A stretch of DNA of 14,541 nt, from contig JAJQAT010000120.1 in NCBI GenBank assembly GCA_021203665.1, positions 1 through 14,541 on the forward strand, read 5' to 3'. This DNA comes from Bacillota bacterium (GTDB lineage Bacteria > Bacillota > Clostridia > UBA1381). This document shows, in pieces, positions 14,255-14,541 of this stretch. Position 1 is the stretch's first letter. The number at the start of each line of letters is the position of its first letter. The translations under genes and the position numbers were made by a program. The notes under the pieces are model-generated. The model did no database searches and had not been told where the DNA came from. It worked only from the letters and a program-made list of their open reading frames with translations.

Positions 14255-14296
14255 GAGTAGGAGGTTGTTCAAATTTGCCATTGAAAACTTAATCAT
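14246..14296 (-). CDS. leuL: leucine leader peptide of leuA
   Basis: A 16-residue ORF, MIKFSMANLNNLLLLS, starts at 14296 with AGAGG in the RNA 8 bases upstream and stops at 14248-14246. Five residues are leucine, four of them consecutive, CUC-CUA-CUC-CUA (14263-14252), right before the stop. It overlaps the protector strand, which is where a sensing ribosome should stall when charged leucyl-tRNA is short. The peptide itself probably has no function. It is the same concept as enterobacterial leuL; the sequence is not claimed to be homologous. Confidence 0.88.
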   Translation of the reverse strand: MIKFSMANLNNLLLLS

Positions 14297-14335
14297 AATA
14301 ATTACCTCTTTCTGCACTGTCGCACTACACTATGC

Positions 14336-14364
14336 ATTTTACAATAAAAATCATAATATGTCAA
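14336..14364 (-). promoter_or_regulatory. leuA promoter (vegetative sigma type)
   Basis: On the minus strand TTGACA (14364-14359) and TAAAAT (14341-14336) are separated by exactly 17 bases, giving a start near 14329 and a leader of about 190 bases before leuA. The -35 is perfect and the -10 has one mismatch from TATAAT. No clear operator palindrome is seen around it. Confidence 0.85.
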
Positions 14365-14445
14365 TATTTTTTTTAAATTTTATCGGAAAATAATTATCGC
14401 GTGTGTATCTTCCGCGCGGGAAGACTAAAAATCCGTTCAAAGGGA

Positions 14446-14474
14446 TTGACACAGCCGTTTTTTTGTGGTATTAT
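14446..14474 (+). promoter_or_regulatory. strong rightward promoter of an unidentified transcript
   Basis: TTGACA (14446-14451), a 17-base spacer and TATTAT (14469-14474) with an extended -10 TG (14466-14467) make a near-consensus promoter, divergent from leuA. Transcription would begin near 14481. The remaining 60 bases contain no ORF with a ribosome binding site but do contain a hairpin (GUAG/CUAC and AAGA/UCUU around AUUA, 14513-14534, one A-C mismatch). The product could be a non-coding RNA or the long leader of a gene beyond the window; I do not recognise it. Confidence 0.75.
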
Positions 14475-14541
14475 ATGAAAAGAAAAGGGACTTATCATCC
14501 CGCATAGGTTTTGTAGAAAGAATTATCTTCCTACCCATAGT

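Noticed and set aside
14139..14364. T-box riboswitch upstream of leuA
   Set aside because: The leader is short, and neither the conserved T-box sequence nor a stem I with specifier loop is seen; the leader peptide and attenuator explain the region.
14205..14393. Plus-strand frame of 62 codons opposite the leuA leader
   Set aside because: It covers the leuA promoter and attenuator on the other strand and has no promoter or ribosome binding site of its own.
14409..14425. TCTTCC-GCGCG-GGAAGA hairpin between the divergent promoters as a terminator
   Set aside because: Only 6 bp and no T-run on either strand; it could be an operator, but nothing supports a specific role.
1..14541. CRISPR array, tRNA, rRNA or insertion sequence
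   Set aside because: No regularly spaced repeats, no cloverleaf sequence, no transposase frame and no terminal inverted repeats were seen.

Overview
The window looks like the late (structural and lysis) half of a siphophage-type prophage in a Clostridia-like Firmicute, running left to right and ending against a host leucine-biosynthesis gene read in the opposite direction. The Firmicute assignment rests on strong AGGAGG-type ribosome binding sites, recognisable Firmicute phage families (PBSX-type TerL, SPP1-type portal, phi13-type tail tube, TIGR01593-type holin, a clostridial-type two-domain amidase) and a type-2 leuA. I cannot name a species.

Layout. 1-96: partial promoter and leader with a repeated 13-bp element. 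97-590: a small zinc-ribbon protein and a short TerS-like protein lacking the usual N-terminal DNA-binding part. 577-4573: DNA packaging and head (TerL, portal, DUF4355-type scaffold, major capsid). 4599-5936: four small head-completion and head-tail joining proteins. 5991-11155: tail (tube protein, tail assembly chaperone with a programmed -1 frameshift, short tape measure, Dit, Tal). 11175-12429: lysis cassette (holin, amidase). 12439-12482: bidirectional terminator shared with leuA. 12483-14138, minus strand: leuA. 14139-14364, minus strand: its promoter, a 16-codon leucine-rich leader peptide and a transcription attenuator. 14446-14541: a strong rightward promoter and the start of an unidentified transcript.

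The phage genes form one tightly packed, partly overlapping operon in the order packaging, head, connector, tail, lysis. No integrase, repressor or replication gene lies in the window. No separate receptor-binding protein, minor head protein or prohead protease is present, so the unit is unusually compact. No frame is visibly broken.

The three most informative signals are translational or RNA-level. (1) A complete -1 frameshift cassette in the tail chaperone gene: A7 slippery site, 6-nt spacer, 18-bp stem, open -1 frame. (2) A ribosome-mediated leucine attenuator for leuA, with protector, antiterminator and terminator pairings, instead of a T-box. (3) A consensus ribosome binding site inside the amidase gene that would give a separate cell-wall-binding fragment. 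None of the three is a new class of system, but each can be read to the base.
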